Origin: a virus
IMG/VR virus record: IMGVR_UViG_3300047559_000112
Coordinates: 1-31,804 of that record
DNA: 31,804 nucleotides
Reading direction: 5' to 3' (one strand)
Shown: positions 6,433 to 11,129 of the stretch, in pieces
How the letters are laid out: the number at the start of each line of letters is the position of its first letter
Position numbering within the stretch: position 1 is the first letter of the stretch
The notes under the pieces: model-generated
Databases searched by the model: none
What the model saw: the letters and a program-made list of their open reading frames with translations, nothing else
Told to the model about the DNA's origin: nothing
Made by a program: the position numbers and the translations under genes

Positions 6433-6801
6433 TTAGCAATAGTGAGGTTTGGTCTCGGGGTACGTATGAGCTAGTGCGTTGGAGAACATTAGCTCATACC
6501 TTGAGTGAGTTGTTGTATCTCCAAGAGACGGCTGCCCTTCGATCTCGTACTCTTCGAAGTACTGGATGTAGGTTTGGATCGCCTGCTTTTTGGAGAAGAT
6601 GCAGTGGCTGAGGACTGGGTATCCTGCTTGGTACCACCATCCGCCTTCTTCCGGACCGCCGTAGTTGAGCGTCGTTTCGTGGATGGTGATAACCGTTGGG
6701 TCTTCATGTTCCCAGTACTTGTGCTGGTTGTAGGCTCCGATTGCGTATCGGGCTTTGTAGGTGTTGGGATAGAACTTCTTGAGTTCTGAGATGTAAGACA
6801 T
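6433..6801 (-). CDS. Unknown 122-aa protein
   Basis: Soluble, aromatic-rich protein (YPNTYKARYAIGAYNQHKYW, GGPEEGGWWYQAGYPV, QAIQTYIQYFEEYEIEGQ). The ATG at 6801 has a good Shine-Dalgarno, GGAG 8 nt upstream, unlike most left-arm genes. A second open frame (6489-6896) runs over most of this gene. The predicted protein looks natural, with many Tyr/Trp and no low complexity, so this frame is likely the primary one. No family recognised. Confidence 0.75.
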   Translation of the reverse strand: MSYISELKKFYPNTYKARYAIGAYNQHKYWEHEDPTVITIHETTLNYGGPEEGGWWYQAGYPVLSHCIFSKKQAIQTYIQYFEEYEIEGQPSLGDTTTHSRYELMFSNALAHTYPETKPHYC

Positions 6802-6896
6802 GATGCAAACTCCGTGATGATGATTGAAATGATTGCGATCAGAATGATGATGATGTCACCGTCATCCCATGCTTGACGCAGTGTGTACTTAGTCAT
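6489..6896 (-). CDS. Candidate overlapping gene: one-TM protein with Ser/Thr/Lys-rich tail
   Basis: The first 32 codons lie in the gap before the 6801 gene and encode a strong membrane segment (DIIIILIAIISIIITEFA), hard to explain as non-coding. The start overlaps the upstream gene's end (stop TAA 6889-6891, ATG 6894-6896). The rest, about 103 codons, overlaps the 122-aa gene in another frame and is rich in Ser, Thr, Lys and Arg, as expected for either an overprinted tail or a chance frame. Alternatives: only the TM part matters, or a ribosomal frameshift near 6801 joins the TM anchor to the 122-aa protein. Confidence 0.5.
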   Translation of the reverse strand: MTKYTLRQAWDDGDIIIILIAIISIIITEFASCLTSQNSRSSIPTPTKPDTQSEPTTSTSTGNMKTQRLSPSTKRRSTTAVRKKADGGTKQDTQSSATASSPKSRRSKPTSSTSKSTRSKGSRLLEIQQLTQGMS

Positions 6897-7080
6897 TGAT
6901 TACGTACCTCTCGTTGTAATGGTCACATGCGTTACGCTCTGCTGAGCTGATATCTTCGATACCATCCCAGTTAGATTGATTGCTTTCACGCATGGCTTGT
7001 TCTTGTTCGTATGCAAGGTCAGCCATGGCATCAAACAAGTCAGCGTTACGCTGTTCGTCGATGAAGTTAGGATCTCTCAT
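6889..7080 (-). CDS. Small acidic protein, unknown
   Basis: The 63-aa product is taken from the ATG at 7080 (MRDPNFIDEQRN), in the leader context CAATTCACACC-ATG. A reading from the GTG at 7125 would start inside element D and is rejected. The protein is acidic and helical (ADLFDAMADLAYEQEQAMRE). Its end overlaps the start of the candidate membrane protein by 8 nt. Function unknown. Confidence 0.65.
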   Translation of the reverse strand: MRDPNFIDEQRNADLFDAMADLAYEQEQAMRESNQSNWDGIEDISSAERNACDHYNERYVIND

Positions 7081-7109
7081 GGTGTGAATTGAGTGAAGTT
7101 TGCAGTGAG

Positions 7110-7150
7110 CCTGGGACTTACACACCTAGTTGGCGTCGGTGATGCCCAGG
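7110..7150 (-). ncRNA. Family 1 leader RNA element, copy D
   Basis: Identical in all 41 bp to copy C at 6349-6389. It occupies the gap between the stop at 7153 and the ATG at 7080, followed by a leader containing ACTTCACTCAATTCACACC. The exact identity points to recent duplication or gene conversion. Confidence 0.7.
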
Positions 7151-7152
7151 GA

Positions 7153-7359
7153 TCAGAAGGTATTGGCCACCCTTGTTGCCAAAGAATCAACAAAGGTTGG
7201 ACCATCCTCTTGGAATGCGAGCATGTATTGTTCACGCTCGTCTTCATCCATCAATGCACCCAGGGTGTGGTGTGCATGATAGAAGGCTAGTGCGTTGACA
7301 ATGGCATACTTCTCATCAACGTTAATGATGAGGTGATACCGCTTGTTCTCTTCGGTCAT
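7153..7359 (-). CDS. Small protein, unknown
   Basis: A 68-aa acidic protein with a strand-forming N-terminus (KRYHLIINVDEKYAIVNALA) and two helices after it (HTLGALMDEDEREQYMLAFQ). ATG at 7359 in the context ATACCATC-ATG, without a Shine-Dalgarno; family 1 element E lies just upstream and copy D directly downstream of the stop. No family recognised. Confidence 0.65.
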   Translation of the reverse strand: MTEENKRYHLIINVDEKYAIVNALAFYHAHHTLGALMDEDEREQYMLAFQEDGPTFVDSLATRVANTF

Positions 7360-7381
7360 GATGGTATGGAATGAAGTAAGC

Positions 7382-7432
7382 CTGGGACTTACACCACGTT
7401 ATTGAGAAGAGTTCTCAAGAGTGGAAGCCCAG
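7382..7432 (-). ncRNA. Family 1 leader RNA element, copy E (branched loop)
   Basis: Closing stem CTGGG/CCCAG; inner stem CCAC/GTGG; constant TGTAAGT. The loop holds an extra perfect hairpin, TTGAGAA-CTC-TTCTCAA. CATC is changed to CTTC here. The different but pairing inner stem (CCAC/GTGG against CACC/GGTG in C and D) is compensatory evidence for an RNA fold. Confidence 0.65.
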
Positions 7433-7436
7433 ACAT

Positions 7437-7661
7437 TTAGTGAGGAATGAAGTCAGTGTCGTTGAGTAGCTGATGAATTGTCAAACAGTCTTCAGCTACT
7501 TCCTCTGGTGTGCAACCCTCCCAGTCATCGGTTTGATCCTCGATGACTTCGCAGCCAGCATCTTCGAGTTGGTCAATGAATCGATTCCAGCTCTTTGGTA
7601 CACCCCAGACGTGAGCATAACGCCCACTCCGGTCAGTAACCAGTGCGATTTTGAATGACAT
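7437..7661 (-). CDS. Small acidic protein, unknown
   Basis: The 74-aa product starts at the ATG at 7661 (MSFKIALVTDRSGRYAHVWG) in context AACACC-ATG. Longer in-frame readings start inside the upstream gene and give a low-complexity Ser/Pro/Leu stretch, so they are rejected. It looks like a small alpha/beta domain: strand KIALVTD, helix KSWNRFIDQLEDAGCEVIE, then a second helix PEEVAEDCLTIHQLL. It overlaps the end of the 7839 gene by 29 nt. Function unknown. Confidence 0.7.
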   Translation of the reverse strand: MSFKIALVTDRSGRYAHVWGVPKSWNRFIDQLEDAGCEVIEDQTDDWEGCTPEEVAEDCLTIHQLLNDTDFIPH

Positions 7662-7839
7662 GGTGTTGTTTCGGTGAAGGGTCAGTGATGTCAACGCCCA
7701 CCAGTGCAGTAGCGGTGATGGTGGCGATGACGATGGAGAAGAGAGCAATGGCAAGCGACCAACGTCGAGTCTCATGAGTCTCACCATAAGAATCGAGGGT
7801 AATGTACTTGCCTTTGCCCATGGAGTAAATGGTCTTCAT
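7633..7839 (-). CDS. Small single-pass membrane protein
   Basis: The 68-aa product starts at the ATG at 7839, immediately after the stop of the 8113 gene (TGA-C-ATG). Residues about 29-48 (LAIALFSIVIATITATALVG) form one membrane segment after a basic residue pair (ETRRWS), so the N-terminus is probably cytoplasmic. The tail is short and polar. Function unknown. Confidence 0.65.
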   Translation of the reverse strand: MKTIYSMGKGKYITLDSYGETHETRRWSLAIALFSIVIATITATALVGVDITDPSPKQHHVIQNRTGY

Positions 7840-7840
7840 G

Positions 7841-8113
7841 TCAGTTGGTTGCAAGGATGTAACGGCAATTTGTAAAAGGACGTTCCGTAAAAGGTTCTGC
7901 AAAAAGTTCTTCGGCAGACCTCCATGTACCTTTGATCTGGAAATCAAGGCACTCCCAATCACCCTTGGCTAAATACTCGTCAATATCACTGGGACATGCG
8001 ACCCAGTACATATATACGCATTGATCAGTAAACTCGAGATAATAATCAGTCACCTCAAGTTTGTACTCTCGCAATGCCTGCATGATGTCGTGATGGTCAA
8101 TCGAAATTGCCAT
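7841..8113 (-). CDS. Unknown 90-aa acidic protein
   Basis: Starts at 8113 in context CGACACC-ATG, with a structured leader upstream (8130-8184). Aromatic-rich acidic protein with strands LEVTDYYLEFTDQCVYMYWV and a second half EYLAKGDWECLDFQIKGTW. No family recognised. It is the first gene of a three-gene overlapping group reaching to 7437. Confidence 0.7.
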   Translation of the reverse strand: MAISIDHHDIMQALREYKLEVTDYYLEFTDQCVYMYWVACPSDIDEYLAKGDWECLDFQIKGTWRSAEELFAEPFTERPFTNCRYILATN

Positions 8114-8129
8114 GGTGTCGTAGCAATGG

Positions 8130-8184
8130 TGTAGTAGCCCTCGTTGAGGACTACAGAGAAGGGCCGAAGCCCCTCAGTGTAGTC
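8130..8184 (-). ncRNA. Family 2 leader RNA element, copy d (competing stems)
   Basis: On the minus strand GACTACA pairs with TGTAGTC around an inner hairpin GGGC-TTCG-GCCC. The same middle segment can instead form GTAGTCCTC-AAC-GAGGGCTAC with downstream sequence. Both cannot form together, as in attenuator-type leaders. It lies between the stop at 8186 and the ATG at 8113. Its TGTAGT..CTC..GAGGGCTA core also resembles part of family 3. Confidence 0.55.
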
Positions 8185-8185
8185 G

Positions 8186-8431
8186 TCAGTCTTGTTCCAG
8201 TTGCCTCCGTTCCCAACGAAGCAGATCCCGGTTGAGATCTACCTTACGCTGCACGATAGCAACGAAGGGCATGAGATCAGCAAACTGCCTCATACCGTCT
8301 TGCCATTGAAAGAAAACTTCAAGTGCCGCTTGACGCTGCACTTCAAGCTCCTGGTCGATAACAGGTGCATCCCTCCTGGCAAGCAGGCGTGCATCTTGAG
8401 TAAGCAAATGCTCAACAGCTTTAGGAGTCAT
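8186..8431 (-). CDS. Helical protein, unknown
   Basis: An 81-aa, almost wholly helical, charged protein (DAPVIDQELEVQRQAALEVF, VQRKVDLNRDLLRWERRQLE) that could form a coiled coil. ATG at 8431 in context GGAGAACC-ATG, where GGAG is a usable Shine-Dalgarno; the family 2 element a is upstream. No family recognised. Confidence 0.7.
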   Translation of the reverse strand: MTPKAVEHLLTQDARLLARRDAPVIDQELEVQRQAALEVFFQWQDGMRQFADLMPFVAIVQRKVDLNRDLLRWERRQLEQD

Positions 8432-8459
8432 GGTTCTCCAGATGGTGTCGTGTGGTGTA

Positions 8460-8534
8460 GTGCAGAGCTAAACCCTGCAGAAAACCTACCGTCCGATACG
8501 AATTCGTATCAAGACGGAAAGGTTAAGTGCAGAG
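8460..8534 (-). ncRNA. Family 2 leader RNA element, copy a, with palindromic tip
   Basis: Minus-strand order: CTGCA-CTTAACC, CCGTC, the palindrome GATACGAATTCGTATC, GACGG, GGTTTT-CTGCAG, loop GGTTTAGCT, CTGCA. The middle TGCAG can pair with the upstream CTGCA (long stem with mismatches) or with the downstream CTGCA (small hairpin). It fills the gap between the stop at 8536 and the start at 8431. Confidence 0.6.
8495..8510. repeat. 16-bp perfect palindrome, copy 1
   Basis: GATACGAATTCGTATC reads the same on both strands. The identical 19-bp block cGATACGAATTCGTATCaa recurs at 10771-10789. It could be an operator or recombination site, or only the stem tip of the leader RNA it lies in. Confidence 0.85.
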
Positions 8535-8535
8535 A

Positions 8536-8739
8536 TCAGTTCATGTACTTACTGTTGATGCAGTAGTACGTGTCCCCAAGGAATCCCTGGGTGTAGATCA
8601 GATTGTGTCCTGGTCTGTCATGGCACGTTGCTTGGTAATGCTTGTTGAGGAGCTTCTGCGCTCCAACAGATGCAAGTAGACCCAAACCAGTGCCAAGAAT
8701 GACAGCAACACAGGGCTCAACAGGGATGTAGTTACGCAT
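8536..8739 (-). CDS. Small protein with one membrane segment
   Basis: A 67-aa protein. Residues about 9-26 (PCVAVILGTGLGLLASVG) are hydrophobic and Gly-rich, giving a likely membrane or signal-anchor segment; the rest is polar with Cys residues (ATCHDRPGH, TYYCIN). ATG at 8739, 2 nt after the upstream stop, with GGTAGG upstream as ribosome-binding site. It resembles the 9364-9552 protein in plan (short hydrophobic Gly/Ala segment, then a Lys-rich turn and Cys-containing tail), perhaps a distant paralogue. Confidence 0.6.
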   Translation of the reverse strand: MRNYIPVEPCVAVILGTGLGLLASVGAQKLLNKHYQATCHDRPGHNLIYTQGFLGDTYYCINSKYMN

Positions 8740-8741
8740 AA

Positions 8742-8930
8742 TCAGTTACCTACCTTGGGAGTGATGATAAATGCCATGTCGTTAGGCATAACAAGTGCCG
8801 CTGCACGACAACGGATGTCATGTAGCTTGGAGCCAACGTCAGCCTTGGTAGGCATCTTGGCATTCTCTACTGCCGCCGCAGTGTTAACCAATGCAGCAGC
8901 AATGTTCTTGCGGATGTTGAACCTGGTCAT
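8742..8930 (-). CDS. Small protein, unknown
   Basis: The 62-aa product starts at the ATG at 8930 (MTRFNIRKNIAAALVNTAAA) in context TTCGACACC-ATG. Earlier in-frame starts lie inside family 2 element b and are rejected. Basic N-terminus, Ala-rich helix, then a possible strand MAFIITPKV at the end. Not recognised. Confidence 0.65.
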   Translation of the reverse strand: MTRFNIRKNIAAALVNTAAAVENAKMPTKADVGSKLHDIRCRAAALVMPNDMAFIITPKVGN

Positions 8931-8948
8931 GGTGTCGAATGGAATGGT

Positions 8949-9022
8949 GTACAGGATGTTGAGTCCTGCAGTAAACCCACCGCCGTAGTACATACATACC
9001 ACGACGGAAGGGTTAAGTGCAG
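8949..9022 (-). ncRNA. Family 2 leader RNA element, copy b
   Basis: Minus-strand order: CTGCA-CTTAACCC, CCGTCG, an inner loop, CGGCGG, GGGTTTA-CTGCAGGA, loop CTCAACA, TCCTGTA. TGCAGGA pairs with TCCTGTA (one G-U), or its TGCAG pairs with the upstream CTGCA. It shares the hairpin TACAGGATGTTGAGTCCTG (plus strand, 19 bp) exactly with copy c at 9313. Confidence 0.6.
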
Positions 9023-9025
9023 AAG

Positions 9026-9292
9026 TCAGATGTACTGGTGAGCTCTCTCAATCTCGAGCTCTAGACCTCTGTCGTAATGCTCCTTCATCTTCTGGTACAA
9101 CTCCTTGGTTGATGTTGGCATGTCATACTCAAGCGTAAAGACATCCATGTCAACCCACTCGGAAGTAAACTCGTCATTGGCATCAAGACCAGTGACGCGC
9201 TTCTCGAAGTGTAGTTGGGTTGATTCTCCGCCGTACCAAGTCACACGGTAGTGCTTGTCCAACGGAGGAGCATAAATCATTACAGGTGTCAT
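9026..9292 (-). CDS. Unknown 88-aa acidic protein
   Basis: Starts at 9292 (MTPVMIYAPPLDKHYRVTWY); a second Met four codons on is possible. Beta-rich first part (YRVTWYGGESTQLHFEKRV, WVDMDVFTLEYDM), helical end (STKELYQKMKEHYDRGLELE). No family recognised. Family 2 element c lies directly upstream. Confidence 0.65.
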   Translation of the reverse strand: MTPVMIYAPPLDKHYRVTWYGGESTQLHFEKRVTGLDANDEFTSEWVDMDVFTLEYDMPTSTKELYQKMKEHYDRGLELEIERAHQYI

Positions 9293-9312
9293 GAGTTGTG
9301 TTGGTAGTGGGA

Positions 9313-9361
9313 TACAGGATGTTGAGTCCTGTTGAGGGGACCGTAGTCCCCAGAGCAGGAG
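9313..9361 (-). ncRNA. Family 2 leader RNA element, copy c
   Basis: Minus-strand order: TCCTG, inner hairpin GGGGAC-TAC-GGTCCCC, CAGGA, loop CTCAACA, TCCTG. CAGGA can pair with either TCCTG copy. This is the plainest example of the family 2 plan: a direct repeat with its complement between the two copies. Confidence 0.6.
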
Positions 9362-9363
9362 TC

Positions 9364-9552
9364 TTAGATCTTGTAGCCGTTAATAACGCACCAATCACGG
9401 TGGATTTGATCGGCCTCCTTGGGCCAATCATGTGTCAGGCATTGCTTAGTTGTCGCCTTATCAATGAAGTATGCAGCAACAGGACCGGCAAGTATACCGA
9501 GTCCGAATGCCTGGATAACAATGAGTGCAGCCACGTTCTGTCCTTTGATCAT
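9364..9552 (-). CDS. Small single-pass membrane protein
   Basis: The 62-aa product starts at the ATG at 9552 (MIKGQNVAALIVIQAFGLGI). Residues about 7-26 form a hydrophobic segment; the rest is polar with two Cys (KQCLTHDW, RDWCVINGYK). A longer frame upstream runs through leader element 3c and is rejected. The plan is similar to the 8536-8739 protein. Function unknown. Confidence 0.65.
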   Translation of the reverse strand: MIKGQNVAALIVIQAFGLGILAGPVAAYFIDKATTKQCLTHDWPKEADQIHRDWCVINGYKI

Positions 9553-9591
9553 GGTCGTGTGGTGTAGGTAAATGCCACTGAGTTGTGGCAA

Positions 9592-9641
9592 TACTGAAGG
9601 CAGGGATTGCACCTGCCAATGCCGCTTTAACGGACTCAGTC
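9592..9641 (-). ncRNA. Family 3 leader RNA element, copy c (divergent)
   Basis: Closing stem ACTGA/TCAGT; first arm CCG/CGG with loop TTAAAG; second arm GGCAGG-TGCAATC-CCTGCC, a 7-nt loop like that of a tRNA T-arm. Its 5' edge overlaps the last codons of the 9636-9917 gene. A further hairpin GCCAC-AACTCA-GTGGC follows before the ATG at 9552. Confidence 0.5.
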
Positions 9642-9917
9642 TTCGTCTTGCCAATCAAGGCGTTCTTGCTCACGCTGACGCATGAACTTGATAATGCCTT
9701 GAACTTGGGCAAGTGTTAAGTAACCTGTCGGGTTACATGTGCCTGGAAACCACGCTTCATACGTAGTCTCTGAGCCTGGATCGTTGGCTGCCATCAGCCC
9801 TGAACCTTTGGGTCCAGTGACGATAGAAATCTCGCCAACGAGACTATCGATGTATACAAGGTGGAAACCACCAGGTACACCAGGGTGTGGTACCCAACCA
9901 TTAGCCAGGTCGATCAT
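9636..9917 (-). CDS. Unknown 93-aa protein
   Basis: The start at 9917 (MIDLANGWVPHPGVPGG) is preferred because GGAGAG lies 6 nt upstream; other in-frame Met codons at 9929 and 9944 are possible. Longer readings begin inside family 3 element a. The protein is Gly/Pro-rich and may be a small beta domain (GFHLVYIDSLVGEISIVTG), with a helical charged end (VQGIIKFMRQREQERL). Its 5' region is similar at DNA level to that of the next gene upstream, suggesting a shared module boundary. No family recognised. Confidence 0.6.
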   Translation of the reverse strand: MIDLANGWVPHPGVPGGFHLVYIDSLVGEISIVTGPKGSGLMAANDPGSETTYEAWFPGTCNPTGYLTLAQVQGIIKFMRQREQERLDWQDED

Positions 9918-9959
9918 GGATCTCTCCATAGGTGTGGTGCCCATCTCCACAGGGGGGGC

Positions 9960-10018
9960 AATAACTGAGGCTAGGAGTTGCACCTAGCCCTCCTCAATGA
10001 GGAGTACTACAGCTCAGT
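9960..10018 (-). ncRNA. Family 3 leader RNA element, copy a (three-way junction)
   Basis: Minus strand: ACTGAG, single-stranded CTGTAGTA, arm CTCCTC-ATT-GAGGAG, arm GGCTAGG-TGCAACT-CCTAGCC, then TCAGTT closing on AACTGA. Thirty-four bases at one end and eighteen at the other are identical to copy b; the first arm's loop differs between them while still pairing. Confidence 0.65.
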
Positions 10019-10020
10019 TG

Positions 10021-10299
10021 TCAGAAGTTACCCACGTATTCGTCCTCGTCTCCTATCAAGGAGAGAGGAACTAAATCCACTGTCCCAACGCACCCGTTGG
10101 GCACGTAAGGATCTTCGAACCACTCCTGGCAGGAGCGAATTGCGGGCTGGGGCGCGAAACTCCAGTGATAGCGTTGCCCACTGTCGTGGGCGTAAACCAT
10201 GGGGCCAACTCCACCATGGACTTGAAAGGGAACCGAGTAGGTCCCGTTGTGGGTAGCTCCCACGATGGGATGTCCGTGATCGTTGCAGGTGAAAGCCAC
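10021..10299 (-). CDS. Unknown 92-aa protein (GTG start)
   Basis: The GTG at 10299 is chosen because AGGAG lies 6 nt upstream. No ATG is available in frame until far inside, and the frame upstream runs into family 3 element b. The sequence (VAFTCNDHGHPIVGATHNG, MVYAHDSGQRYHWSFAPQ, GTVDLVPLSLIGDEDEYVG) looks like a compact beta protein, with His and aromatic residues. No family recognised. Confidence 0.6.
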   Translation of the reverse strand: MAFTCNDHGHPIVGATHNGTYSVPFQVHGGVGPMVYAHDSGQRYHWSFAPQPAIRSCQEWFEDPYVPNGCVGTVDLVPLSLIGDEDEYVGNF

Positions 10300-10341
10300 A
10301 GGAAACTCCTGTTGTGTGCGGTACCCATCTCCGCTGTGGGT

Positions 10342-10401
10342 AATAACTGAGGCTAGGAGTTGCACCTAGCCCTCCAATAAAATGGAGTACTACAGCTCAG
10401 T
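10342..10401 (-). ncRNA. Family 3 leader RNA element, copy b (three-way junction)
   Basis: Same plan as copy a. The first arm is CTCCA-TTTTAT-TGGAG, with a different loop from copy a, while the T-arm-like second arm and the ACTGAG/TCAGTT closing stem are identical. It sits between the stop at 10397 and the GTG at 10299. Confidence 0.65.
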
Positions 10402-10594
10402 GTTGCAGACGGCAGTGCTCATCAGTTAGTCCCCGGTATGCCGGATACTCCTGCGAGCGGCGCACGTCTGCTTGCCATCGAGCCTGGAACGGACCTGCTG
10501 TCACCTGCTCCACGTACTGGAACTCAGTGACAGGAAAAACTTCCTGGAGGAAGTACTCGCCGTTACGCTCGATGATGTTGACGGTGTAGTCCAC
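10397..10594 (-). CDS. Small protein, unknown (GTG start)
   Basis: The 65-aa product starts at the GTG at 10594 (VDYTVNIIERNGEYFLQEVF), preceded by AGGAG 5 nt upstream. A longer reading from a TTG at 10789 would run through both the palindrome and leader element 1F and is rejected. The N-terminal half is beta-like; the rest is polar and Arg/Gln-rich. Not recognised. Confidence 0.65.
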   Translation of the reverse strand: MDYTVNIIERNGEYFLQEVFPVTEFQYVEQVTAGPFQARWQADVRRSQEYPAYRGLTDEHCRLQH

Positions 10595-10610
10595 GGTTAC
10601 TCCTGGTAAA

Positions 10611-10644
10611 CTTGGGCTTACACCACTGAAGTGTGGATGCCAAG
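10611..10644 (-). ncRNA. Family 1 leader RNA element, copy F (divergent, compensated stem)
   Basis: The closing stem is CTTGG/CCAAG instead of CTGGG/CCCAG, so both strands changed together. The inner stem is CCAC/GTGG with loop ACTTCA; GGCATCC and TGTAAGC are retained. It lies just upstream of the GTG at 10594. This copy gives the best covariation evidence. Confidence 0.65.
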
Positions 10645-10771
10645 GTCGTGAACGACCGCCGAGTTGTCTGCTACGTTTAACGTCCAGCTTGACGAGCAAT
10701 CGCTGAGATCCCTTGCGCGAGAACGGTTCTTGGCGAAGTAGGCGCGGAGATACCCAAAATTCCGCACGCGC

Positions 10772-10787
10772 GATACGAATTCGTATC
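10772..10787. repeat. 16-bp perfect palindrome, copy 2
   Basis: GATACGAATTCGTATC, identical to 8495-8510, with 19 bp shared in all. It lies in the roughly 200-bp gap between the genes at 10397-10594 and 10848-11129. A GCGGA/TCCGC hairpin follows on the minus-strand side. Confidence 0.85.
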
Positions 10788-10811
10788 AAACGAAGCAGGT
10801 GTTGAGGGCTA

Positions 10812-10835
10812 TATAAACCCCTGGTTGCCCAGGGG
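10812..10835 (-). terminator. Probable leftward terminator
   Basis: On the minus strand CCCCTGG-GCAA-CCAGGGG (7 bp, stable tetraloop) followed by TTTATAT, 13 nt after the stop of the 10848-11129 gene. The T tract is short. Its stem is identical to that of the rightward terminator at 30719-30741, which has a better T tract. Confidence 0.6.
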
Positions 10836-10847
10836 AAGAGATAACCG

Positions 10848-11129
10848 TCAGACCTTGTGGATAACGATCAGCTTAAGTCCTTCTTCGTTGTGGTAAATGC
10901 GCATGCTCAGCTTCTCGCTTCGCATGTCACATACAACTTGGAAGAGATACTGCGGTTGACATACCTGCCGAACGTCAGTGTACGGTAGTGCTGCGTGCTG
11001 GAAATCCTCGATCGCCTGATTCGCCCACTCCACATACTGGTGGAATAGCTCAGCATTCTCGGATGTAGGACGCTCGCCTACCTTCTGCCGCCAGTCATAC
11101 TGCCAACGCTTAACCTGTTGTGCTTGCAT
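10848..11129 (-). CDS. Unknown 93-aa protein
   Basis: Starts at the ATG at 11129 (MQAQQVKRWQYDWRQKVGER). Helical first half with a possible coiled coil (ENAELFHQYVEWANQAIEDF), strand-forming second half (YLFQVVCDMRSEKLSMRIYH). It is followed by a hairpin terminator and preceded by the long non-coding region, so it is probably the first gene of a leftward transcript. No family recognised. Confidence 0.7.
   Translation of the reverse strand: MQAQQVKRWQYDWRQKVGERPTSENAELFHQYVEWANQAIEDFQHAALPYTDVRQVCQPQYLFQVVCDMRSEKLSMRIYHNEEGLKLIVIHKV

Larger units (their letters stand above)
10645..10847. other. Non-coding gap, 203 bp
   Basis: I see no convincing gene here. One open minus-strand frame is Arg-rich and runs through the palindrome and into the leader element. 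The gap holds the second palindrome and, next to the upstream gene, a GCAA-loop hairpin. It may carry a promoter for the genes to its left, but no clear -35/-10 pair was found. Confidence 0.5.

Noticed and set aside
9960-10018. Family 3 elements as complete tRNAs or twister-sister ribozymes
   Set aside because: They have a T-arm-like hairpin with a TGCAA loop, but no D arm, no anticodon loop with T33 and no CCA; the catalytic sequences of twister-sister are also missing.
10300-10365. N-terminal extension MQLLASVI for the genes at 9636 and 10021
   Set aside because: It is the translation of the T-arm-like hairpin of family 3 in both cases, and better starts with GGAG/AGGAG exist downstream.
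10595-10789. Arg-rich frame from a TTG at 10789 joined to the 10397-10594 gene
   Set aside because: It passes through a perfect palindrome and leader element 1F; a GTG with AGGAG gives a better start.
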